A stretch of 11,872 bases of DNA, from positions 1-11,872 of the forward strand of contig JAFWEA010000324.1 of the NCBI GenBank assembly GCA_017543005.1, written 5' to 3'. A model generated the notes under the pieces. The model was not told the DNA's origin. It saw only the letters and a program-made list of their open reading frames with translations, and made no database searches. Source of the DNA: Solobacterium sp. (GTDB lineage Bacteria > Bacillota_I > Bacilli_A > Erysipelotrichales > Erysipelotrichaceae). The translations under genes and the position numbers were made by a program. This document shows, one piece after another, positions 6,733 to 11,872 of this stretch. The first letter of the stretch is position 1, and each line of letters starts with the position of its first letter.

Positions 6733-6834
6733 ATGATTCAAGGCAAGGTAACTGTTTTCATTGTCCCACAGGTTCCCACAAAGGAGACAGTTGTTTTGCG
6801 CGGGTTTGTGAATCATTCGGAATATGGTTTTTAA
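6733..6834 (+). CDS. Possible 33-residue leader ORF
   Basis: A short ATG frame lies between the promoter at 6663-6690 and the terminator at 6833-6859. A GGAG at 6718-6721 lies 11 bases before the ATG. The product begins MIQGKVTVFIVPQ and ends NHSEYGF, and matches nothing I recognise. The stop codon coincides with the first base pairs of the terminator stem, so a ribosome finishing this frame would cover the stem, as in leader-peptide attenuation. Its codons (CCA, CCC, TTG, GTT) differ from the CCG/CTG style of the neighbours, which argues against an ordinary conserved gene. The same stretch may instead be a non-coding structured leader. Confidence 0.3.
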   Translation: MIQGKVTVFIVPQVPTKETVVLRGFVNHSEYGF

Positions 6835-6859
6835 GATGGACGTATATCCATCTTTTTTG
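6833..6859 (+). terminator. Intrinsic terminator in the ankyrin gene leader
   Basis: AAGATGGA (6833-6840) pairs with TCCATCTT (6847-6854) around CGTATA and runs into TTTTTT. It stands between the nearest promoter and the ankyrin gene, and no promoter is evident between it and base 6895. It may therefore end a short transcript or attenuate the downstream genes. Confidence 0.85.
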
Positions 6860-6894
6860 TCCATACAGATCGATTAGAATGGGAGGAGATTTTT

Positions 6895-7563
6895 ATGGAT
6901 CAGATTAATCAAGAATTCTTCGATGCAGCAGCAAGAGGCGACTTCGAGAAGGTTTGCTCGATGGTCTCCAAAGGCGCCAACATCAACATCGCGAATGGTG
7001 ACGGCCGGACAGCACTGATGCGCAGTGCCAAGCGCGGCTATGTGGACATCGTACGTTTCCTGCTGGACAACGGGGCCGACCCGCGGGCAAGGGACAAGAA
7101 CAACAAGACAGCTCTGATGGGGGCTGCCAAAAAGGGACACCTGGAAATCTGCCGTATGCTGGAACATGCCGGCGCGGATGTCAATTCTCATGACAACAAG
7201 GGCCGTACAGCCATGATGAGAGCTGCTCTGCTGGGCGAAACAGAGATTGTTGAATATCTCATCAGCAAGGGTGCAGATGTCAATGCGACCGACGAAGACG
7301 GCCGGACCGCACTGATGGAAGCCGTCAATGCGTACAAGGAAGACATCATCAAGATCCTGGTCGACAATGGCGCCAACATCAACGCAATTGACAAGCGCGG
7401 CTGCACAGCACTGATGCGGGCTGCGTACATCGGCTATCCGGGCCTGGTCAAGTTCCTGCTTGAGCATGGCGCCGCAAAAGAACAGACTGACTATGACGGT
7501 CACATGGCAATCCACTATGTCCGCAAGGAATGCTTCGCGGATCTGAAGGATATTCTGGCATAA
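6895..7563 (+). CDS. Ankyrin-repeat protein
   Basis: The protein (222 residues) is built almost wholly of ankyrin repeats. A degenerate first repeat (about 4-35) is followed by five full 33-residue repeats starting near 36, 69, 102, 135 and 168, then a partial cap (201-222). The repeats show the DGRTALMRSA / GADVN pattern, with Met at the position usually held by His in TPLH. There is no signal peptide, membrane helix or catalytic domain, so it is probably a cytoplasmic protein-binding scaffold. GGGAGGAG (6880-6888) precedes the start. It ends 14 bases before the EF-G-like gene and is probably co-transcribed with it, so the GTPase or the ribosome is a conceivable partner, but that is inference from position only. 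Confidence 0.93.
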   Translation: MDQINQEFFDAAARGDFEKVCSMVSKGANINIANGDGRTALMRSAKRGYVDIVRFLLDNGADPRARDKNNKTALMGAAKKGHLEICRMLEHAGADVNSHDNKGRTAMMRAALLGETEIVEYLISKGADVNATDEDGRTALMEAVNAYKEDIIKILVDNGANINAIDKRGCTALMRAAYIGYPGLVKFLLEHGAAKEQTDYDGHMAIHYVRKECFADLKDILA

Positions 7564-7577
7564 GGGAGGACAGCAAA

Positions 7578-9650
7578 ATGAAAGACTATCTGGCAAATGA
7601 AGTAAGAAACGTTGTTGTCCTGGGACACTCCGGGGCCGGCAAGAGCACGGTCGTCGAGGCATGCCTGTATTTCACCAAGGCAATTGAAAGATTCGGCACC
7701 AACGCCGACGGTACATCTGCTCTGAATTTTGATCCGGAAGAAGGCAAGCGCGGACTTTCCTGCTACTGCCATCTGGCACCGGTTGAATGGAAGGGCAAGA
7801 AGATCAACTTCATCGATACCCCAGGTTACATGGACTATGAAGGTGAAGAAATCACCGGTCTGGCTGTCGGTGACAACGCGCTGATCGTTGTCGATGCCAA
7901 GGAAGGCGTCGAAGCCGGCACCGAAAGAGCCTGGAAGGAAGCTGTAAGCAAGCGCAAGCTGCCGACCATCTTCTTCGTCAACAAGATGGATGATCCGAAC
8001 GCTCATTTCGATGATGTCCTGGCCAAGATCCGTGATCAGTTCGGCAAGAGTGTCATTCCGTTTGAAATGCCGATCGTCAAGGACGGTCAGGCTATCGGTT
8101 CCGTCAACATTCTGCGCAAGAAGGCCTGGTATTTCGACAACCGCAATGAAGCGCAGGAAGTCCCGGCTGAACTGGCTGACAAGGTCGAAGAATACTACAT
8201 GGAAATCACCGAAGCGATTGCCATGACCGACGAAGAACTGATGGAAAAGTTCCTGATGGAAGAAGAGTTCGACGTTCATGAGATCGCCAAGGGTCTGCGG
8301 ATCGGTGTCCGCAGCGGTGACATCCGCCCGGTATACTGCGGCTCTGCCATCGACCAGATCGGTATCGAACGTCTGATGGACCTGATTACCGAATACTTCC
8401 CGAGCTATGCCGAGAAGGGTCACATCAAGGCGCTGAATGCCAAGGGCGATACCATTGACATGGAAACCAATGAACACGAAGCACTCTCTGCCTTCGTCTT
8501 CAAGACAACAATTGACCCGTTCGTCGGCCGGATCTCCTATCTGAAGGTCATGAGCGGTGTCCTGAACTCTGATTCCCAGGTGGTCAATTCCGTCAAGGAT
8601 GCCAACGAAAAGATCGGCCAGGTCTATGTCATCAACGGCAAGTATCAGGTTGGTGTCGGCAAGCTGTTCACCGGTGATATCGGTGCCGTTGTCAAGCTGC
8701 AGAATACCGAAACCAACGATACCCTGTGCTCGACCAACAAGGTTGTCCACTACGCACCGATTGAATATCCGCAGCCGAACCTCGGCATGGCAATCTGGCC
8801 GAAGACCAAGAACGATGAAGACAAGATGAGCATCGGCATCCGCAACATGTGCGATGAAGACAAGACCATCCGTCTGGAAAAGAATGCCGAAACCCATGAA
8901 CAGGTTCTCTATGGTCTGGGTGATCAGCACATCGATCTGATTCTGTCCAAGCTCAAGTCCAAGTACAAGGTAGAAGTCACGACCACTGTCCCGACGGTTC
9001 AGTACCGTGAGACCATCCGCGGCACAGCTGAGGCCCAGGGCCGTCACAAGAAGCAGAACGGCGGTGCCGGTCAGTTTGGTGACGTCTGGGTACGGTTCGA
9101 ACCGTGCGACAGCGAAGACATGGTATTCGCCGAGGAAGTCTTCGGCGGCGCTGTCCCGAAGCAGTACTTCCCGCCGGTTGAACAGGGTCTGCGTGAATGC
9201 ATGGAGAAGGGCCCGCTGGCCGGCTTCAAGGTCGTCGGTGTCAAGGCAACTCTGTTTGACGGTTCCTACCATCCGGTTGACTCCAAGGAAGTCGCCTTCA
9301 AGGAAGCAGCCCGTCTGGCTTACAATGCGGCTATGCCGAAAGCCAAGCCGGCTCTGCTGGAACCGATCGGCAAGGTCGAAATCATCGCTCCGGAAAGCTA
9401 TACCGGTACACTGATGGGAGACTTCACCAAGCGCAGAGGCCTGATTCTGGGTATGGACCTCGATGAGAACGGTGACCAGAGAATGGTCGGCGAAGCACCG
9501 ATGAGTGAAATGCTGACATATGCCAACGAACTGCGTTCCATGACCCAGGGCCGCGGCAAGTTCACAATTGCCTTCGACCGTTACGAGATCGCTCCGCGTG
9601 AAGTGGCTGAAAAGGTCATCGCAGCTGCGCAGGCAAAGAAGAACGCATAA
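7578..9650 (+). CDS. EF-G-like translational GTPase (EF-G paralogue family)
   Basis: The 690-residue protein has the full EF-G domain plan. The G domain shows the P-loop GHSGAGKS (16-23), switch I region DPEEGKRGLSC (52-62), G3 DTPGYMDY (80-87), NKMD (135-138) and CGSA (254-257). The domain IV segment GTAEAQGRHKKQNGGAGQFG starts at 482, and domain V follows. The P-loop reads GHSGAGKS instead of AHIDAGKT, switch I lacks the RGIT Thr (RGLS), and G3 has Tyr84 where canonical EF-G and EF-Tu have the catalytic His. These fit the secondary EF-G-like family (TM_1651/EF-G-2 type), not the housekeeping fusA, which usually sits with rpsL, rpsG and tuf. The start is the ATG at 7578, after AGGGAGGA at 7563-7570; an in-frame ATG at 7530 lies inside the ankyrin gene. 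The true role, translocation or ribosome rescue or other, is unknown. Confidence 0.93.
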   Translation: MKDYLANEVRNVVVLGHSGAGKSTVVEACLYFTKAIERFGTNADGTSALNFDPEEGKRGLSCYCHLAPVEWKGKKINFIDTPGYMDYEGEEITGLAVGDNALIVVDAKEGVEAGTERAWKEAVSKRKLPTIFFVNKMDDPNAHFDDVLAKIRDQFGKSVIPFEMPIVKDGQAIGSVNILRKKAWYFDNRNEAQEVPAELADKVEEYYMEITEAIAMTDEELMEKFLMEEEFDVHEIAKGLRIGVRSGDIRPVYCGSAIDQIGIERLMDLITEYFPSYAEKGHIKALNAKGDTIDMETNEHEALSAFVFKTTIDPFVGRISYLKVMSGVLNSDSQVVNSVKDANEKIGQVYVINGKYQVGVGKLFTGDIGAVVKLQNTETNDTLCSTNKVVHYAPIEYPQPNLGMAIWPKTKNDEDKMSIGIRNMCDEDKTIRLEKNAETHEQVLYGLGDQHIDLILSKLKSKYKVEVTTTVPTVQYRETIRGTAEAQGRHKKQNGGAGQFGDVWVRFEPCDSEDMVFAEEVFGGAVPKQYFPPVEQGLRECMEKGPLAGFKVVGVKATLFDGSYHPVDSKEVAFKEAARLAYNAAMPKAKPALLEPIGKVEIIAPESYTGTLMGDFTKRRGLILGMDLDENGDQRMVGEAPMSEMLTYANELRSMTQGRGKFTIAFDRYEIAPREVAEKVIAAAQAKKNA

Positions 9651-9694
9651 ACAAAATCATTGACTGACTGCAGGGCAACCTGCTCTCAATACCC

Positions 9695-9729
9695 GAAAGC
9701 CGCCGTGACATCCCATTCCGGCGGCTTTC
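9695..9729 (+). terminator. Hairpin, probable terminator of the ankyrin/EF-G-like unit
   Basis: GAAAGCCGCCG (9695-9705) and CGGCGGCTTTC (9719-9729) form a perfect 11-bp stem with a 13-base loop. The T-run after it is poor (only TTT in the stem end, then CATTATG), so termination may be incomplete. It lies 45 bases after the EF-G-like stop and faces the convergent tRNA-Leu gene. Confidence 0.65.
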
Positions 9730-9750
9730 ATTATGCTGAAAATAAAAAAA

Positions 9751-9837
9751 TGGTGCCGGTGGTCGGACTCGAACCGACACGGTATCGCTACCAAGGGATT
9801 TTGAGTCCCTCACGTCTACCTATTCCATCACACCGGC
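9751..9837 (-). tRNA. tRNA-Leu (CAA anticodon)
   Basis: On the minus strand an 87-base cloverleaf has the acceptor stem GCCGGTG/CACCGGC, discriminator A and encoded CCA. The anticodon stem AGGGA/TCCCT encloses CTCAAAA with anticodon CAA. A long variable arm (TGGTAGCGATACCG region) is typical of class II Leu tRNAs, and the T loop is TTCGAGT. A T-rich run (TTTTTTTATTTTC) follows the 3' end directly. Confidence 0.96.
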
Positions 9838-9850
9838 GAAAATCCTTATT

Positions 9851-9880
9851 ATTTTAACGCATGCACGGGAATCTTGTAAA
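9851..9880 (-). promoter_or_regulatory. Promoter of tRNA-Leu
   Basis: On the minus strand TTTACA (complement of 9875-9880) and TAAAAT (complement of 9851-9856) are separated by 18 bases and lie 14 bases upstream of the tRNA 5' end. Confidence 0.65.
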
Positions 9881-9949
9881 CACGCAAAACGGCACCGGAA
9901 ATTGTTACAGTTTGCATTCAGGCTGTCTCATCATCTCGCTGAGTCACCT

Positions 9950-9958
9950 TGTTATAAT
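9950..9958 (+). promoter_or_regulatory. Extended -10 promoter of the TetR-family gene
   Basis: TGT-TATAAT is a perfect -10 box (9953-9958) preceded by the TG of an extended -10 element. No good -35 box is found at the proper distance. The start codon lies 18 bases downstream, so the leader would be about 10 bases, holding only the AAAAAGG ribosome binding site. Confidence 0.65.
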
Positions 9959-9975
9959 TTGAAAAAGGCAGCGCA

Positions 9976-10557
9976 ATGGAGAAGTGGACCCGGAAACGAA
10001 TCATCGAGACATTTACGGAACTGGTATCGAAATACAGCTATGAAGGTGTAACCGTCCAGCATATCCTGGAAAAGGCGGAAGTATCCAAGACGACCTTTTA
10101 CCGTTATTTCAAGGACAAAGCCGATGTCATGGATGCCCGCTTCCGGACATTGTATGACGAAGCCGTGGCCCGCAGTGACTGTCGCAGCCTGCAGGACCTG
10201 TTCACCATCCTGCTCAGACAGTCGCGGGAACAGACTGACCAGTACGCCATGTTCGCCACGACCGGCTTCAATTCCTACCGGGAATTCGTCTACCGCTATA
10301 CCGTCACCATGGGGCAGATCATCATGGAAACGGCCTGGGGCCGGGCGGTGACGGAAGAGGAGAAGTTCTATATATCCTTCTTCTGTGCCGGCGGGGCGAA
10401 AATCCTGCAGGACTGGGCCCGCGGCAGGCAGTTTGCGGAACTGAGCGCGGAGGAGGTGGCGGCCCGGATGTGCCGGATGATCCATCCCCGCTACCAGGTC
10501 AGACTGGATGATGCCATGCGGGCTGAACTGCTGATACGCATGAAAAAGAGGAACTGA
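9976..10557 (+). CDS. TetR/AcrR-family transcriptional regulator
   Basis: The protein (193 residues) has the N-terminal TetR helix-turn-helix: the segment VTVQHILEKAEVSKTTFYRYFKDK at about 25-48 includes the hallmark TTFYRYF. The C-terminal ligand/dimer domain is all-helical and not diagnostic, so the inducer cannot be named. The start follows AAAAAGG (9962-9968). The gene has its own extended -10 promoter and ends in a terminator that overlaps its last codons. It lies 94 bases upstream of the amine dehydrogenase-like gene in the same direction. The inverted repeat at 10620-10652 before that gene makes it the natural candidate target, but this is inference. Confidence 0.93.
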   Translation: MEKWTRKRIIETFTELVSKYSYEGVTVQHILEKAEVSKTTFYRYFKDKADVMDARFRTLYDEAVARSDCRSLQDLFTILLRQSREQTDQYAMFATTGFNSYREFVYRYTVTMGQIIMETAWGRAVTEEEKFYISFFCAGGAKILQDWARGRQFAELSAEEVAARMCRMIHPRYQVRLDDAMRAELLIRMKKRN

Positions 10558-10578
10558 TCGGCTGATCCGTTCCTTTTT
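10549..10578 (+). terminator. Intrinsic terminator overlapping the tetR stop codon
   Basis: AGGAAC-T-GATC (10549-10559) pairs with GATC-C-GTTCCT (10564-10574) with one T/C mismatch, loop GGCT, followed by a T-run (10574-10578). The 5' arm includes the final Arg-Asn codons and the stop. A second hairpin, ATCCGTT/AACGGAT (10565-10571 and 10581-10587), uses the same 3' arm and would exclude it. Confidence 0.7.
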
Positions 10579-10619
10579 GTAACGGATGCCCGCTTCCGTG
10601 TCTTAGCAGGAAAAAGTGC

Positions 10620-10652
10620 TTCTGATATCGTGATGCCGGGAGGATATCAGAA
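10620..10652 (+). promoter_or_regulatory. Perfect 10-bp inverted repeat around the ribosome binding site
   Basis: TTCTGATATC (10620-10629) and GATATCAGAA (10643-10652) are perfect inverted copies around 13 bases that contain most of the GGGAGGA ribosome binding site (10638-10644). The right arm ends on the A of the start codon. As DNA it could be an operator for the adjacent TetR-family protein. As RNA it would form a hairpin that hides the site and start. Each arm also contains the palindrome GATATC. Confidence 0.65.
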
Positions 10653-11707
10653 TGAAAGATACCTATAAGATTATTATCTGGGGTCTCGGCTCGGTCGGCC
10701 GCAGTGCCCTGCAGATCATCAACCGGCGCAGTTCCCTGGAACTGGTGGCGGCCTATGACGTGGATCCGAAGAAAATCGGCAGGGATGCCGGCGAAGTGTG
10801 CGGCTTTGAAGCATGCAACGTTAAGGTATCAGCCGACCGGGAAGAAGTGCTCAACACTCCGGCGGATATCGTGCTGTACTACGCGTCCTCGGTCTGGGAC
10901 AAGGGGAGCCTGCCGGACTTTGAAACCTGCACGGCCAATGTCGACGATATCGTTGATTTCCTGAATCACGGCAAGAACGTGGCAACGACCATCTCGATTT
11001 ACTATTCGGCCAAAAATGCCCCGGCCTACTTTGCGAGAATCGATGAAGCAGCTCGCAGCCATGGTGTGACCTTTACCCAGATGGGTATTTTCCCGGGTCT
11101 GTTTACCCCGTACCTGCCGACGGTCTTTGCCCTGCTGGCCAGAAAGGTAAACCGGTGCATCATCTACGGCGGCCAGGATGACTCCGCCAACACAGCCCCG
11201 TGGGTCAACTTCCTGTGCTATGGCAAGACGGTTGAGGATATTCCGGCAGCCCAGTTTGCCTTCCTGAAGAACCTGTTCTATACCTACTACGGGCCGACGG
11301 TCATCGAGATTACCGAGCGGGCCGGTCTGGAATATGATGAATACCGCTGCGAAGTGGAACAGATTCCGGCCGATGCCGAAATCACCACCCCGAATGCGCA
11401 CATCCTGCCGGGCACCATCGGCTGCCATGTCTTCAAGATGGCAACCTACAAGGACGGTCAGGAAGTGGTCGGCTTCCATTTCAACCACAAGGGATCCAAT
11501 GAGATCCTGAAGGATTACACCGTAGACAAGATGATTGAGTTTGACGGTGAACCGCACATCAAGGTGGAAATTGAAGGCATCATCGATCACTATGATCCGT
11601 TCTTGACTAGCGCGGCCCCGAGCGTGAATATGATTCCGGCCATTGTGGCAGCCGAACCGGGCTACCGTGATGCCCTGGACATTCCGCTGGGTTACCTGCC
11701 GAAATAA
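10652..11707 (+). CDS. DapB-fold NAD(P)-dependent amine dehydrogenase-like oxidoreductase
   Basis: The protein (351 residues) begins with a Rossmann dinucleotide-binding motif, IIIWGLGSVGR (GxGxxG at 11-16), then LELVAAYDVDPKKIGRDAGEVCG, the pattern of dihydrodipicolinate reductase-like enzymes. Length and overall layout match the family of 2,4-diaminopentanoate dehydrogenase (ornithine fermentation) and related NAD(P)H-dependent amine dehydrogenases better than true DapB, which is about 80-100 residues shorter. No other ornithine-degradation genes are present, so the substrate cannot be fixed. GGGAGGA lies 7 bases before the start. The inverted repeat across the start region and the upstream TetR-family gene suggest dedicated regulation. 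A strong terminator follows the stop. Confidence 0.88.
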   Translation: MKDTYKIIIWGLGSVGRSALQIINRRSSLELVAAYDVDPKKIGRDAGEVCGFEACNVKVSADREEVLNTPADIVLYYASSVWDKGSLPDFETCTANVDDIVDFLNHGKNVATTISIYYSAKNAPAYFARIDEAARSHGVTFTQMGIFPGLFTPYLPTVFALLARKVNRCIIYGGQDDSANTAPWVNFLCYGKTVEDIPAAQFAFLKNLFYTYYGPTVIEITERAGLEYDEYRCEVEQIPADAEITTPNAHILPGTIGCHVFKMATYKDGQEVVGFHFNHKGSNEILKDYTVDKMIEFDGEPHIKVEIEGIIDHYDPFLTSAAPSVNMIPAIVAAEPGYRDALDIPLGYLPK

Positions 11708-11718
11708 CCGAGTACCGG

Positions 11719-11746
11719 AAAGACAGCTGCGGCTGTCTTTTTTATT
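11719..11746 (+). terminator. Intrinsic terminator of the amine dehydrogenase-like gene
   Basis: AAAGACAGC (11719-11727) pairs with GCTGTCTTT (11732-11740) around TGCG and continues into TTTATTTT. It is a textbook intrinsic terminator 12 bases after the stop. Confidence 0.93.
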
Positions 11747-11769
11747 TTAAAGTCCCAATTTGCACTGCG

Positions 11770-11798
11770 TTGGTAAACAACGCTAATAACGGTATAAT
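11770..11798 (+). promoter_or_regulatory. Promoter of a transcription unit running off the window
   Basis: TTGGTA (11770-11775) and TATAAT (11793-11798) are exactly 17 bases apart, so transcription should begin near 11805. About 65 bases of the unit are visible. An ATG at 11848, with AGGAA at 11836-11840, could start a protein beginning MLGLGGPL, but too little is visible to call a gene. Confidence 0.7.
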
Positions 11799-11849
11799 TA
11801 ATTCGTTCTGGAAAGGGAACACCTAGGAACCTTTCAGGAATGAATTAAT
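11797..11849 (+). repeat. Twenty-position near-perfect inverted repeat at the window end
   Basis: The arms 11797-11816 and 11830-11849 face each other around a 13-base loop. Seventeen positions are Watson-Crick, two are G-U type and one (11810/11836) is a mismatch. The left arm overlaps the -10 box, and the right arm contains a possible AGGAA ribosome binding site and the first two bases of the ATG at 11848. It may be an operator, an RNA hairpin of a leader, or the edge of a mobile sequence; the window ends too soon to tell. Confidence 0.6.
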
Positions 11850-11872
11850 GCTAGGGCTTGGCGGTCCGTTAA

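Noticed and set aside
6658..6864. A 68-codon minus-strand frame in the gap before the ankyrin gene, containing CLLCG
   Set aside because: It starts inside the terminator stem, lacks a ribosome binding site and overlaps a better-supported plus-strand leader.
7515..9272. A 585-codon open frame on the minus strand opposite the EF-G-like gene
   Set aside because: Same reason: a shadow of a well-supported GTPase gene, with no ribosome binding site or domain.
7578..9650. EF-G-like gene as a Tet(M)-type ribosomal protection resistance gene
   Set aside because: The P-loop, G3 DTPGY and domain IV GRHKKQNGGAGQFG segments match the EF-G-like paralogue family instead. The leader with a terminator is suggestive only.

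Overview
The window looks like an ordinary chromosomal stretch from an anaerobic member of the Bacillota. The reasons are the rnfCDGEA-B gene order used by clostridia-like anaerobes, strong GGAGG-type ribosome binding sites, many short intrinsic terminators and tRNA genes with encoded CCA ends. The codon style is moderately GC-rich and favours CTG, CCG and GGC. An Erysipelotrichia-like host is my guess from overall style only; no gene here proves it. There is no sign of phage, transposon, integrase or CRISPR.

Region 1 (1-4939) is an Rnf operon (ferredoxin:NAD+ oxidoreductase, an ion-pumping membrane complex) in the order rnfC, rnfD, rnfG, rnfE, rnfA, a 58-residue cysteine-rich membrane protein, then rnfB, closed by a strong terminator. 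The promoter lies upstream of the window. Three parts are unusual. RnfB ends after its membrane-proximal Fe-S domain and has no ferredoxin-type domains. The 58-residue protein has a membrane segment plus a CxxCGxxxC motif spaced exactly like the one in RnfB. RnfE carries a 60-residue Ala/Lys/Glu-rich tail. RnfG also has Pro where the flavin-attachment consensus usually has Asp.

Region 2 (4940-6615) holds an orphan CpaB-like SAF-domain membrane protein, a tRNA-His gene on the minus strand with its own promoter and terminator, and a YgjP/WLM-type zinc metallopeptidase.

Region 3 (6616-9729) starts with a promoter, a short possible leader ORF and an intrinsic terminator. An ankyrin-repeat protein and an EF-G-like GTPase follow with no obvious promoter of their own, so the terminator may act as an attenuator. 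A perfect 11-bp hairpin follows the GTPase gene.

Region 4 (9730-11872) has a minus-strand tRNA-Leu(CAA), a TetR-family regulator with an extended -10 promoter, and a DapB-fold NAD(P)-dependent amine dehydrogenase-like gene. A perfect 10-bp inverted repeat brackets that gene's ribosome binding site and ends at its start codon, a candidate operator or RNA switch. After its terminator, the window ends in a good promoter overlapping a 20-position near-perfect inverted repeat, the start of a transcription unit that is cut off.
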